A stretch of DNA of 64,000 nucleotides, from NCBI GenBank assembly GCA_947498055.1, contig CANMJA010000001.1, positions 124,001 through 188,000 of the forward strand. Direction: 5' to 3'. The number at the start of each line of letters is the position of its first letter. The stretch's first letter is position 1. This document shows positions 43,403 to 53,200 of the stretch, piece after piece. The stretch comes from an uncultured Tenacibaculum sp. (GTDB taxonomy: Bacteria > Bacteroidota > Bacteroidia > Flavobacteriales > Flavobacteriaceae). The notes below the pieces were generated by a model, which did not search any database, was not told where the DNA came from, and saw only the letters and a program-made list of their open reading frames with translations. A program made the position numbers and the translations under genes.

Positions 43403-44731
43403 TTAAAACTTCATATTCAAAATATCACCACTTAATTGTAGTAATTGTATCTCTAGTAATTTAGCATTGTACTTAGCATTATTTAAAGAAGCTTTATTGT
43501 TTAAGAGATTTAATTGTGCTTGTCTAAATTCAATAGAAGTTGCTCGTGCCAATTTGAAACGCTCTAAAGTTCTATCAAAATTATTTTGACTCGTTAATAC
43601 ATTTTCTTCTTGTACCTTTAAAACAAATAGTTGGTTTTGATAGTTTTCCCAATTATTTTTTAAAGTGTTTCTTAATGTTTCTTGTTGCTGTTCTATCAAA
43701 ATTTGTTGATTCTCTTGCGCAATTTTTGCATTTGCTACTCTTGTTTTGGTAATTCCACCATCAAATACATTCCAAGATAAACGAAGACCAGCGTTTAAAC
43801 CATTCGTATTAATACCTGCCAAAAATGAAGTAGACGGATTTTCACTTTGATTCCAATTATAAGAACTAGTTAAATCAAGCCTAGGTAAATAATTAGATTT
43901 GGCAAACTTTATATTTAAATCATTTATTGCTAAATTCTTTTTACGTTGCTTTAAAGACACATTATTCTCTTTCGTCTTAGTATACAAATCCTCAAAACTT
44001 TTTATTTCTTGAAAAGAAACAGTCGTTTCTACTTCATAAGTAACCTCTTTTTTAACACCTAAAACAATATTTAAATCACGTTTAGCATTTAACAATTGTT
44101 GCTTATTACTAATAAAAACAATGCTATCATTATTCATATCTACCTTAGCATTTAAAACAGCAAGTTTAGAAGACTGCCCATATTCATATTGGTATTCTGC
44201 ACGTTTTAAACGTTGTTTAGAAATTTTTAATACCTCTGCTAAATTTTGATGATTCTCTGTTAATCGAGCTACCTGAAAATATAAATTAAAAAGCTGTAAA
44301 TAGGTATTCTCTATAGTTTCTCTAGCTTCTAGTTTTGTTAAATTATAGGTTTCTTTAAGTCTTTGATAATTGTATTTTCTACCCAAACCATCAAAAATGG
44401 TATAATTTAAATTCACGGAGGCATTATATGATTTCGTTACTGCACCTTCTACGCTAGTTGTATTACCATCTTGCCTGGTAATTTCTTGATTTTCATTTCT
44501 GTAATTTGCTCCAGCTGTGGTAGATATGGTAGGTAAAAAACCTGTATTATAAATCTTCGTATTATTAGTAGAAACCTTCACATTATTGTTCGCTATTTGA
44601 ATACCATAATTGTTTTTTAAAGCAATTTCTACGGCTTCTTTTTTTGTTAAAATCTCTTGTGCTATTAACGAATATGAAAATAGTAAAGCGATAATACCTA
44701 TACTTTTTTTAGTGCGCATCTTCTTTATCAA
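43403..44731 (-). CDS. TolC-family outer membrane efflux protein
   Basis: 442 residues. A signal peptide, then two outer-membrane-factor repeats with the usual long coiled-coil helices (TKKEAVEIALKNNYGIQIANN at the start, LFNLYFQVARLTENHQNLAEVL in the first half and AKIAQENQQILIEQQQETLRNTL in the second). Trimeric exit duct of the RND pump coded just upstream; the 5' end overlaps the RND gene by 23 bases. TTG/ATG start choice: the frame begins MIKKMRTKKS; Met5 is also possible. Confidence 0.9.
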   Translation of the reverse strand: MIKKMRTKKSIGIIALLFSYSLIAQEILTKKEAVEIALKNNYGIQIANNNVKVSTNNTKIYNTGFLPTISTTAGANYRNENQEITRQDGNTTSVEGAVTKSYNASVNLNYTIFDGLGRKYNYQRLKETYNLTKLEARETIENTYLQLFNLYFQVARLTENHQNLAEVLKISKQRLKRAEYQYEYGQSSKLAVLNAKVDMNNDSIVFISNKQQLLNAKRDLNIVLGVKKEVTYEVETTVSFQEIKSFEDLYTKTKENNVSLKQRKKNLAINDLNIKFAKSNYLPRLDLTSSYNWNQSENPSTSFLAGINTNGLNAGLRLSWNVFDGGITKTRVANAKIAQENQQILIEQQQETLRNTLKNNWENYQNQLFVLKVQEENVLTSQNNFDRTLERFKLARATSIEFRQAQLNLLNNKASLNNAKYNAKLLEIQLLQLSGDILNMKF

Positions 44732-47700
44732 ATTTAGATTCTATAATTGCTCTTTCTACTTCTTCTTTAGAAACTTGATTACCTGTTTTTAACCATTTTA
44801 TACTTACTTTAATAGAATTAGAAATAGACAATAACATTGGTAACATAATTAGTGTTAAAACAGTAGCAATTGCAATACCATAAGCGATAGATATTGCCAT
44901 AGGAATTAAAAATTGTGCTTGTCTACTTTTTTCTAAAAGTAAAGGGGCTAAACCTGCAACGGTTGTTAATGAGGTTAGAAAAATAGCTCTAAAACGAGAC
45001 TTTCCTGCTTCTATTAAAGCATTGTCATAAGTCATTCCTTCTTTTAAATAACTATTGAATTTACCAATAAGTACTAAACCATCATTTACCATAATACCAA
45101 TCAAGGCTATAATTCCTAAGAATGATAGAATACCAATGGCAAAATCATGAAAATAATGCCCCCAAACAACTCCAATAAAACTAAAAGGAATCATAATAAT
45201 TAATAAAATTGGCTGACTATAAGATCGAAATGTAAAAGCAATAACCATATAAATAAGTGCTAAAATTACCCAACCAACAGTGCCTACAGAATTGGTTGTC
45301 TTATTTCGTTCTCTGTTTTGCCCTTCGTAAATAGGTGTAACTGTAGGATATTTAGAAGTAATTTCTGGCATGATACGCGTTTTTATATCTTCTAGAATTT
45401 CAACAGCACTTCCTTTAAATTCTTTTAAATCGGCAGTAATTTGAATTTCTCTTTTTCCTTCTAAATGATTAATGGCAATATCTCCACGTTCAATATAATA
45501 CGTAGCAATTTCAGAAAAAGATATTCTAATTCCAGTAGGAGTTAAAATACGCATATCATCTAAGTTTTTAATAGACGATCTGTCTTTTCTATTATAACGA
45601 ACCCAAACTTTAATTTCATCTTGTCCTCTTTGAAAACGTTGTGCTTGAAATCCAAAGAAACCAGATCTAATTTGAGACATTACAGATTGAAGGTTTAAAC
45701 CTAAAGCGTAAGCATTGTCTTTTAGTTGTATTCGAATTTCTTTTATTCCAGCAGGATCATTATCAGAAACATCTTTTAATTGCGTATTGTTTTCTAATTC
45801 TAATTTTAATTCTTTTTTAGCCGCTTTTAATTCTTTAATATTATTTCCTAATAAAGAAACTGCTACAGGGCTTCCGCCAAAATTTCCTCCAGAACCAAAG
45901 ATCAGATTTTCTACACCATACACTTTTCCTACTTTATCTCGTATAGTATTGGTAATTTCTGGCGAAGAAAAATCACGTGATTCTCCTGGTAATAAATTAA
46001 TCGTAAGTGTTGCGTTTGCACTACCTGGCCCAACTCTTTTTATTACATTTTGTACTACATCTTCATCACCAGTTTGTTTTTCGGTATACTCTTTATTGGT
46101 AATCCATACCTTTTTTTCAATAAAAGAAATAATAGAATCGGTTACTTTTTCATTCGTTCCTTGTGGCATATTTAAGGTAACTTGAATACGATCACTCGCA
46201 ATTCTTGGAAAAAAAGCGGTTCTAACAATTCCACCTCGTAAAGAAGCAATACTTAAAATGAAAATACCAATAGGTATGGCAAAAGCAAGAATCTTGTTAT
46301 TTAAAGAAAATTTTAAAATAGGAATGTAAAAGTTATCTCTTATTTTTGATAAAAATCGATCTGCTTTTTCATTTACTATATTAAAAAAACCATCTACTTT
46401 ATTGGTTTTCTTTAATTCTCCATTTTCTTCTCTTTTTCTATCTAAAGCTTTAGAGTGTGCAATATGAGCTGGTAAAATAATTAATGCTTCTACCAAAGAA
46501 ACGGTTAAAGTTAAAAGTACAATGGTAGAAACTTCCCCAAAAAAACTACCAATTCTTCCATCTAAAAAGAAAAAAGTAGAGAAAGCAATAATAGTTGTTA
46601 AAATAGCGGAAACTATTGGCGGAATAACTTCCATAGTACCATCGATAGCTGCTTGAATTTTAGATTTTCCTAAATCGTAATAATGATGGTAAATATTTTC
46701 GCCAATCACAATTCCATCATCTACCAAAATACCAATAACGATAATCATTCCAAATAAAGATAACACATTAATGGTAACATCAAATTGTGCGGCAAAAATA
46801 AACATACCAAGAAAGGCTACAGGTAATCCAAAGGCAACCCAAAAAGCCAATCGTACGTTTAAAAATAATGCAAGAAAAAAGAGTACTAATAAAATTCCTC
46901 CAATTCCATTTTTAATCAATAATACAGTTCTTGCATTTAGTGTAATAGATCCATCACTAGAAACATTTAATTGTACATTTTGATGTTCTTGGTTATATTT
47001 ATCAATATATTCTTTCACTTTATCTGCAGAACTAATAAGGTCTTCATTATTAGTGTTGCTAACAGTAACGTTAATGGCTAAATTTCCATTAAAATAGATA
47101 CGATCTGGGTTCTCAGACCATTTATCAGAGATATCTGCAATGTCTTTTAATCGAATTATAGTACCAGAAGGATTGGCTCTAACAATTATGTTTTGCAATT
47201 CAATGCCATAATAAAAACGATTACGAGCCCTAATTAAATAATCTTCACTTGCTGTTTTTATGTTTCCACCAGTGATTAATAAATTAGAATTTCTTACTGC
47301 GTTTGCTACTTCGTTAAAAGATAAATTATAAGCTCGTAAATCTTGCTCTCTTATAGCAATTTCAATTTCTTCTTCCGGAAAACCAGAAATAGCCACTTGA
47401 GAAATACCTTCTATTCCTCTAATGTCACTTTCTATATCTCTTGCATATTGTTTTAAAGATTTTAAAGAAACGTTTTTACCACTTACCGTAAAACTGATTG
47501 TTGGCCGAACACTTTCTACTTTAGCTATAACAGGAGGTTCCATTCCACTAGGAAAAGATGGCACTCTATCTACCGCATTTTTCACATCAGACAATACATT
47601 GTCTATGTTTTTACCTTTTTCTACTTCTACTCTAATAGTAGCGCTATTTTCTCTAGAAACAGAAGTAACTCTTTCTACACCAACAATTCCTTTTAAATTG

Positions 47701-47909
47701 TCTTCTACTTTTAAAACAACCCCTTCTTCTATTTCTTGAGGAGAAGCTCCAGGATATATTAAATTAATAGTAATTAGTTGAGAATCTACTAAAGGGAAAA
47801 AAGAAGATTTCATACTTAATGCACCCATTAAACCAAAAACTAAAAAAGCAATAATAGTTACATTTACAGCAACGGGATATTTAATAAAATAAGTAATTAT
47901 TTTTTTCAT
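44709..47909 (-). CDS. RND-family efflux pump inner membrane subunit
   Basis: 1066 residues, normal for AcrB/MexB-like HAE1 transporters. Twelve TM helices, with the first at residues 12-30 and the proton-relay helix GMIIVIGILVDDGIVIGENIYHH (Asp-Asp near 410). Two periplasmic porter/docking regions contain PGASPQEIEEGVVLKVEDNL and the second-half counterpart. Late TM helices read ALIGIMVNDGLVLIGKFN and LTSLTTVAGLAPLLLE. It uses the proton gradient to export drugs, dyes or lipids. The gene follows the adaptor gene by 6 bases. Confidence 0.95.
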   Translation of the reverse strand: MKKIITYFIKYPVAVNVTIIAFLVFGLMGALSMKSSFFPLVDSQLITINLIYPGASPQEIEEGVVLKVEDNLKGIVGVERVTSVSRENSATIRVEVEKGKNIDNVLSDVKNAVDRVPSFPSGMEPPVIAKVESVRPTISFTVSGKNVSLKSLKQYARDIESDIRGIEGISQVAISGFPEEEIEIAIREQDLRAYNLSFNEVANAVRNSNLLITGGNIKTASEDYLIRARNRFYYGIELQNIIVRANPSGTIIRLKDIADISDKWSENPDRIYFNGNLAINVTVSNTNNEDLISSADKVKEYIDKYNQEHQNVQLNVSSDGSITLNARTVLLIKNGIGGILLVLFFLALFLNVRLAFWVAFGLPVAFLGMFIFAAQFDVTINVLSLFGMIIVIGILVDDGIVIGENIYHHYYDLGKSKIQAAIDGTMEVIPPIVSAILTTIIAFSTFFFLDGRIGSFFGEVSTIVLLTLTVSLVEALIILPAHIAHSKALDRKREENGELKKTNKVDGFFNIVNEKADRFLSKIRDNFYIPILKFSLNNKILAFAIPIGIFILSIASLRGGIVRTAFFPRIASDRIQVTLNMPQGTNEKVTDSIISFIEKKVWITNKEYTEKQTGDEDVVQNVIKRVGPGSANATLTINLLPGESRDFSSPEITNTIRDKVGKVYGVENLIFGSGGNFGGSPVAVSLLGNNIKELKAAKKELKLELENNTQLKDVSDNDPAGIKEIRIQLKDNAYALGLNLQSVMSQIRSGFFGFQAQRFQRGQDEIKVWVRYNRKDRSSIKNLDDMRILTPTGIRISFSEIATYYIERGDIAINHLEGKREIQITADLKEFKGSAVEILEDIKTRIMPEITSKYPTVTPIYEGQNRERNKTTNSVGTVGWVILALIYMVIAFTFRSYSQPILLIIMIPFSFIGVVWGHYFHDFAIGILSFLGIIALIGIMVNDGLVLIGKFNSYLKEGMTYDNALIEAGKSRFRAIFLTSLTTVAGLAPLLLEKSRQAQFLIPMAISIAYGIAIATVLTLIMLPMLLSISNSIKVSIKWLKTGNQVSKEEVERAIIESKFDKEDAH

Positions 47910-47915
47910 TTCTAA

Positions 47916-49028
47916 TTACTTTTTGCTGGTTTTAACAATCATACCTTCGTAAGCGCCAGGGAGTACTTGTGTTAAAATAGTTGTATTATTTTCTACTCCT
48001 TTTACAACTACTGTTTCACTATTAAAGTATACAGGGTTTATAGTTACTAAACTTAAAATACTATCGTTTTTAACAGTATAAATTTTAGAATTATCTACCA
48101 CTAACTTTCTAGAAATTTCTATGGCATTTTGTTCTACTTTTGCATTTAGATTAGCTTCTAAATACATCCCTTCTTTTAGATCTTTATGTGCAACTTCTAT
48201 AAATACTTTAATAGTTTGTGAAGCTAAATCTACTTTTCCATTTACTCGAACTACTTTACCTTCATATTTCTTTGTTTTCTCTAAATTAGTAAGTGTTACA
48301 GTATTACCAACAACTAATAAGTTAGCATAATCAGTATTTACGGTAACTTCTAATTCATATACAGATTCGTCTATAAATTCTCCTAGTTTTTGTCCGTTTC
48401 TTACTAAAGCACCTGGCGTTGCTAACGCCTCAGTTAAAACACCCGTGAAAGGAGCTCTAATAGTATATTTACCAAGTCTTACTTCTAAGTTTTTAATAGT
48501 ATAAAAAGCAGAAGTAATACCACGGCCAGAAATAAAATAGGTTTCTTTGTCTGTGTTTGTTTTAGGTAAAGGAGCTATTGTTTTATTAATATCATACTGT
48601 TGTAAATAGCTTTGCCATTTATCAAATTCAGTAGGATAATCTAATCGTATATCTGGCATTATGGAAGCTAAAAGATTAAATAAGTTACTTCTTTGAGCTT
48701 TTAAATTAGCGTAAAACTCAGTGCTATTCACATTTAATAAAACTTGCCCTTTTGTGTAACGAGTACCGGCTTTAAAAGATTTGTTTTGCTTTTTTAAAAC
48801 ACCTTGAACTTCAGAAAAAAGAGCTATTTTATTTTTAGCAATTAAATTTCCACTAGTTGTTAAGGTTATTGGAATTTCTTTATTTTGAATTTTCTCTACA
48901 AAAACTGTTTTAATAATTTTTGAAAACTTTGGCTTTCTTTTTTTCTTTTTTCCTATAATATAATTTCCAAGTATTATAGAACCAAGAACTAATAGAACAC
49001 CAAGAATAGACAGAATAATTTTTCTCAT
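47916..49028 (-). CDS. RND periplasmic adaptor (membrane fusion protein)
   Basis: 370 residues. N-terminal TM anchor (residues 4-24), then the lipoyl/barrel-sandwich half-motifs (SGNLIAKNKIALFSEVQGVL and YTIRAPFTGVLTEALATPGALV), a hairpin domain between them, a beta-barrel (YELEVTVNTDYANLLVVGNTV) and the membrane-proximal end. It bridges the RND pump and TolC. The hairpin is of moderate length. Starts 12 bases after the MarR stop. Confidence 0.92.
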   Translation of the reverse strand: MRKIILSILGVLLVLGSIILGNYIIGKKKKRKPKFSKIIKTVFVEKIQNKEIPITLTTSGNLIAKNKIALFSEVQGVLKKQNKSFKAGTRYTKGQVLLNVNSTEFYANLKAQRSNLFNLLASIMPDIRLDYPTEFDKWQSYLQQYDINKTIAPLPKTNTDKETYFISGRGITSAFYTIKNLEVRLGKYTIRAPFTGVLTEALATPGALVRNGQKLGEFIDESVYELEVTVNTDYANLLVVGNTVTLTNLEKTKKYEGKVVRVNGKVDLASQTIKVFIEVAHKDLKEGMYLEANLNAKVEQNAIEISRKLVVDNSKIYTVKNDSILSLVTINPVYFNSETVVVKGVENNTTILTQVLPGAYEGMIVKTSKK

Positions 49029-49040
49029 GTTATGTAATAA

Positions 49041-49508
49041 TTAAGCATGCTCTTTTTTAGAACAAAAATTGTTTTGAATTTTTTTTAATATTATGATCAT
49101 TTGTTCTTTTTCTTCGCTAGTTATTGTTTGTTCCATTTTAGCTAACATTTTTTTAATAATAGGAATTGCTTTCTCAAAAACTTCTTTACCTAAGGCAGTT
49201 AAAAAAACTTTTTTAATTCGTTTGTCATTAGTACATTGTTTACGAGAGATATAATTTTTAGATTCCATTTTAGCAAGTAAACGCGCCAAAGAAGATTTAT
49301 TTCTAAAAGTTAAACGAGCCAATTCATTTTGGTACAAACCATTTTGAGAATACAGTTTTTTTAGAACGATCATTTGTTCTTTTGTAATATCTAAATTATT
49401 TTTCTCAAAAGATTCTAAAAGATAATAATCTACTATTTTAACTGTTTTACCTAGCCAAGGACCTAAAGAATTTTCGAAAAAATTAATGGAATGCTCCTCA
49501 TTTTTCAT
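49041..49508 (-). CDS. MarR-family transcription regulator
   Basis: 155 residues from the ATG at 49508. A GTG-started extension to 49553 would read through the operator palindrome and is rejected. The winged HTH is clear: QNELARLTFRNKSSLARLLAKMESKNYISRKQCTNDKRIKKVFLT, with the wing KRIKK. First gene of the marR-adaptor-RND-tolC operon, hence most likely its own repressor. It binds DNA as a dimer; small phenolic or hydrophobic ligands typically release it. The palindrome upstream is the obvious target. Confidence 0.92.
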   Translation of the reverse strand: MKNEEHSINFFENSLGPWLGKTVKIVDYYLLESFEKNNLDITKEQMIVLKKLYSQNGLYQNELARLTFRNKSSLARLLAKMESKNYISRKQCTNDKRIKKVFLTALGKEVFEKAIPIIKKMLAKMEQTITSEEKEQMIIILKKIQNNFCSKKEHA

Positions 49509-49512
49509 TTTG

Positions 49513-49520
49513 CAAAAGTA
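49513..49520 (-). promoter_or_regulatory. Predicted -7 box of the marR efflux operon
   Basis: TACTTTTG on the minus strand is a TAnnTTTG match just four bases before the ATG, implying a leaderless or very short-leader transcript. No TTG lies at the correct -33 distance, so support is weak. Confidence 0.35.
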
Positions 49521-49531
49521 GTGAAAACGAC

Positions 49532-49555
49532 AAGTGGTTGCACCTGCAACCACTT
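49532..49555. promoter_or_regulatory. Perfect palindrome, probable MarR operator
   Basis: The arms AAGTGGTTGCA and TGCAACCACTT are exact inverted copies with CC between them. It lies 24-47 bases upstream of the marR ATG, overlapping the promoter region, the standard position for autoregulation by a MarR repressor. Confidence 0.7.
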
Positions 49556-49708
49556 AAGATTTTGTTAAAAGAGAAAAGAATATTATTTTGGGTTAATTCT
49601 TATATTATGAAGCTTTTAAGAGAATAAATGTATTTAATTTATAATTAAAACCGCAATACTAAATTATACTTTACAAATAGAGTAATACGTTATAAATAAA
49701 GAAAAAAA

Positions 49709-50077
49709 TTACAGGAAATTTAGCGCTAGTAAAAACCACCCAGCAACTAAAAATAATCCTCCAATAGGTGTTATAGGTCCTAAAAAACGCATTTTTTTTC
49801 CGTAGCCATCAGACAAAACTAATCCGTAAATGCTAAAAGAGAACAATAGTATTCCAATACAGAAACACCATAAACTCCCATTTAACTCTTTTGTGTAACG
49901 AAAACCTAAGAGTAATAAAAGTAATGCGTGATACATTTGATATTTTACACCTGTTTCAAAACTGTTTAATTGATTAGAAGTTAATTTCTTTTTTAAAAGA
50001 TGCGCTCCAAATGCTCCAAAAATAATTCCGAGCATTCCTAAAATTGAGGCGAAAAAAAGTACAAATTGTTGATTCAT
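49709..50077 (-). CDS. DUF423 membrane protein (YgdD-like)
   Basis: 122 residues with four TM helices. DUF423 signature LGIIFGAFGAHLLKKKLTSN at the N-terminus, QLNSFETGVKYQMYHAL and ITPIGGLFLVAGWFLL. Conserved small inner-membrane protein of unknown function. Stands alone downstream of the efflux operon, separated by a 155-bp gap. Confidence 0.9.
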   Translation of the reverse strand: MNQQFVLFFASILGMLGIIFGAFGAHLLKKKLTSNQLNSFETGVKYQMYHALLLLLLGFRYTKELNGSLWCFCIGILLFSFSIYGLVLSDGYGKKMRFLGPITPIGGLFLVAGWFLLALNFL

Positions 50078-50136
50078 TTATTTAAAAATATAAAAGTTAT
50101 TAGTTATTTAATTGTTTCTCTTCTTATACTTTATTC

Positions 50137-50199
50137 ATGTCAAATCGAGCGCAATTGAGATTCATTTAGATCTCAAAAAGTTTTGCGATCGAATGGACA
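50137..50199. repeat. Interspersed palindromic repeat (copy 4)
   Basis: Left arm ATGTCAAATCGAGCGCAATT with GAGATT, right arm GATCTCAAAAAGTTTTGCGA with TCGAATGGACA. Related to copies 2 and 3 (GTC...TCGAGCGCA core, GACA end). It lies between the DUF423 and phosphoesterase-barrel genes. Confidence 0.6.
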
Positions 50200-50237
50200 A
50201 TTAATGTTAGTCTTAAGGTATTATCATCTACTAATGT

Positions 50238-53200
50238 CTAAAAATTAAAACCTAAAGAAAAAGAAAAACGATTTCCGTCATTTCCATCAAATAAAGATAA
50301 GTTAGCTGTAAACATATCTAAACCACTAAACCATAAAGAGCCTCCATAACTTGTATTCCAAGTTGAAGATTTAGTAGCAAAAGGACTCCAAACTTTCCCA
50401 TAATCAAAACCAGAAGTTATTCCAAATTTCATAGGAATAAAAGCCTTAAAACTACCTATTCGCAAACGTAGATCATTAGTGTGGTAAAAACTTTCTGTTC
50501 CTGTAAAACGTTGGTTGTTAAAACTACGAAGTGTTTTATTACCTCCTAAAGTAGCAGCATGATAAATTTCGAATCTGTTTTTAAAATTTACATGTGTACC
50601 TATTTCAGAAGCATATACTAAACTTCTATTTGAAATTAAATTTTGATAAATAGCTAAAGAGGTTTTCAGATACCCAAAATGTCTATTGGTAAATTCAGTA
50701 TTCATTTTACCACCTATGGTTAGGTTAAAATTCATTCCCTTTGTAGGAAAGCTATTGTTGTCTATTCTTTGGTGATTAAAAGTAGCTTCTCCTCCTACAA
50801 AGTAATTTCTGTCAAAAATATTGGTAACACGATTCGATAACGTATTGATGTTTCTATTAAGCGTATTTTCTACTTTAATCGCTTCAAAACTACCTGTAAG
50901 TTTAAAAGTACTACCCCAATTAAACCTTCTTACAAGAGAACTATTTATGTTGTATTCCTCTTTCTTAACTCTATAAAAATCTAAGTCTAAGTTTTGATTA
51001 TAGATAGAATTATTACCCCAACCAAAAAAGTTGAATGAATAATTACTACTCGTTGCCCTTGCTTTTAATTCTAAGCTCCAATTACCAATAAATTCAGTGA
51101 ATTCTCCAGTATAATTGATGTCAAAACCATTAACACTTGTATAATAGTTTGCAGTTAAGTTATGTTGATTGTCAAAAGGTTTTTTCTTAAATCCATAACG
51201 AGTGTGTGTAATATCTACACCAACAGCAAAACCATCATCTGGGTTACCTCCAAAACTAGGGAAAACTAAAGTGGTGTTGTTATCTATATCTCTATGGTTA
51301 TAGGTGTTTTTGTAATAGTTGTCTTGGCGTAAATCATCTAATTCACCAGAACCTTTAACCGTATTTTTCTTAGAAATATAGTCATACACTTTCGTTTTTT
51401 TACTCCATCCAGAAACAGAAGAGGTGTCTTCATAAGTATCATGGTTATGTCCACCAATTAATCGAATTAAGATACTTTTATCTACATCACCAGAAATATA
51501 AAATTCATCATCACCATTTAATCCATACAGTTGTACTTCATCAGTTTCTTCAGTTTTAAAAGTACGTTCATATATTTTTATTTCTTTTCTGAAAATTTCA
51601 ATACTTGTTTCATCGTTGTTTAAACGTTTTACAATAAATTTATCATCTTTGTCGGTACCAACAATTTGAACCTTTTTTGCCTGTTTTTTATAATAGCTTT
51701 TGGCAATTTCTTTCAATTTATTTCTTCTAGATTTTATTTTAGCAATAATTTCTTCTCCATCAATATCAAAAATACTTTTTGGGAATTTTTTTATTGCATT
51801 TTCAATTACTTCATCAGTTAAGTTATTTTGAATATGTTGTACTTCTTGTAACCAATCTTGTAATGTTAATTTATTTAAAAACTCAGTATCAAAGAATCGA
51901 GGATAATTATTATACCATTTCATATCTTTAATATCATAATCCATCGATTGCATATTTTTAACCAAAGGAGTATTTAATTTAAAAAGAGGAATAATTAGAC
52001 CATCAAATTTAGAAAAAGGTTGATCTCTATCTCTTGGAATAGGTCTATAATATGTTTTGCCCTTTTCCGTTTTAAAAGCAGCAAAACGCCATTGATCTTC
52101 ATGACGATCCCAATCACCAATTACCATATCAAACAAACGAGAACGAACAGTGAATTTTTGATCTACAGTGTGTTTTCCGTTTTTTCTAATTTTTTCTAGA
52201 ATATCATACGTGCTAATAATTTTTTTAGAATTACCAAAAGAAGCAACATCTTCTCTATTGCCAGCAGGACGTTCTTCTAGCAAATACATTTCTCCTCCAA
52301 AAATATCGTTATACATACCTAAAGCAGGTTGTTTTGGCATGTAATATAATTTTGGATTGGTATGATAAATGCCTGCGGCTTCTGCCATATCAGGAATTAC
52401 AAATGCAGCATACGGATGAGACATGGTAAATACATCTTGTACAACATCTACTAAAAATGTTCCTTTAAGAACACCTCCCATTATTCTACTTCCATCTTTG
52501 TACATAGAGCGTAAAACATATTGTTTTCCTTCAGGATTTTCTAAACGTAATGAGTTTGTTTGATTTCCCCCACCACGACGGATAGGTTTTAAACCGCCAA
52601 AAACAGTTTCTAATTCTAATACGGGAACTGTAATTTCTTTACCATATTTTTCTCTATTTAAATTTCCCCACATAAATTTATGTGCTCCAGAAACATCTAC
52701 ATCTTCTTTAGTGTATAACGAAGTCGTAATTTCTTTTTTATGTTGATTAAATTCTGAGAAATCAAAATCGTTAATAGCTGTGTTTTTACGGGGAGCAATT
52801 ATTTGTTTACTAAAAAGAAGTTTGTTTTTATCGGTATTATTTGCAGCATAATATGCTACAATAGCAGAACCATCCTCATAAAAATTAAGTTTTGCATATC
52901 CGTAATTTCCATAGGTAAATTTGGCACCATAGCCTATTAATGCAGCAGATTGCTTAGATCCTGCTCCGCTTACTATTTGTTTAAATCCGTTATTTTGTAT
53001 GTATTGCAAATTGTGTTCATGCCCACTAACAAACACAATATTGTTTTTAAAATCATTAGCAATGGTTTCAATTTGACTTACAAAATCGTTGTATTGTTTA
53101 TGAAAATTATCTGTTTGTATTCCTGCATGAGAGCGAATTAAATTTTTTAAAGTTCCTAATACGGGAATAGGCTTTAGATGGTTTTTTACAGAAAAACTTC

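Noticed and set aside
49509..49553. GTG-started N-terminal extension of the MarR protein
   Set aside because: The extension would be encoded by the operator palindrome itself and adds residues not expected before the MarR fold; the ATG at 49508 is preferred.
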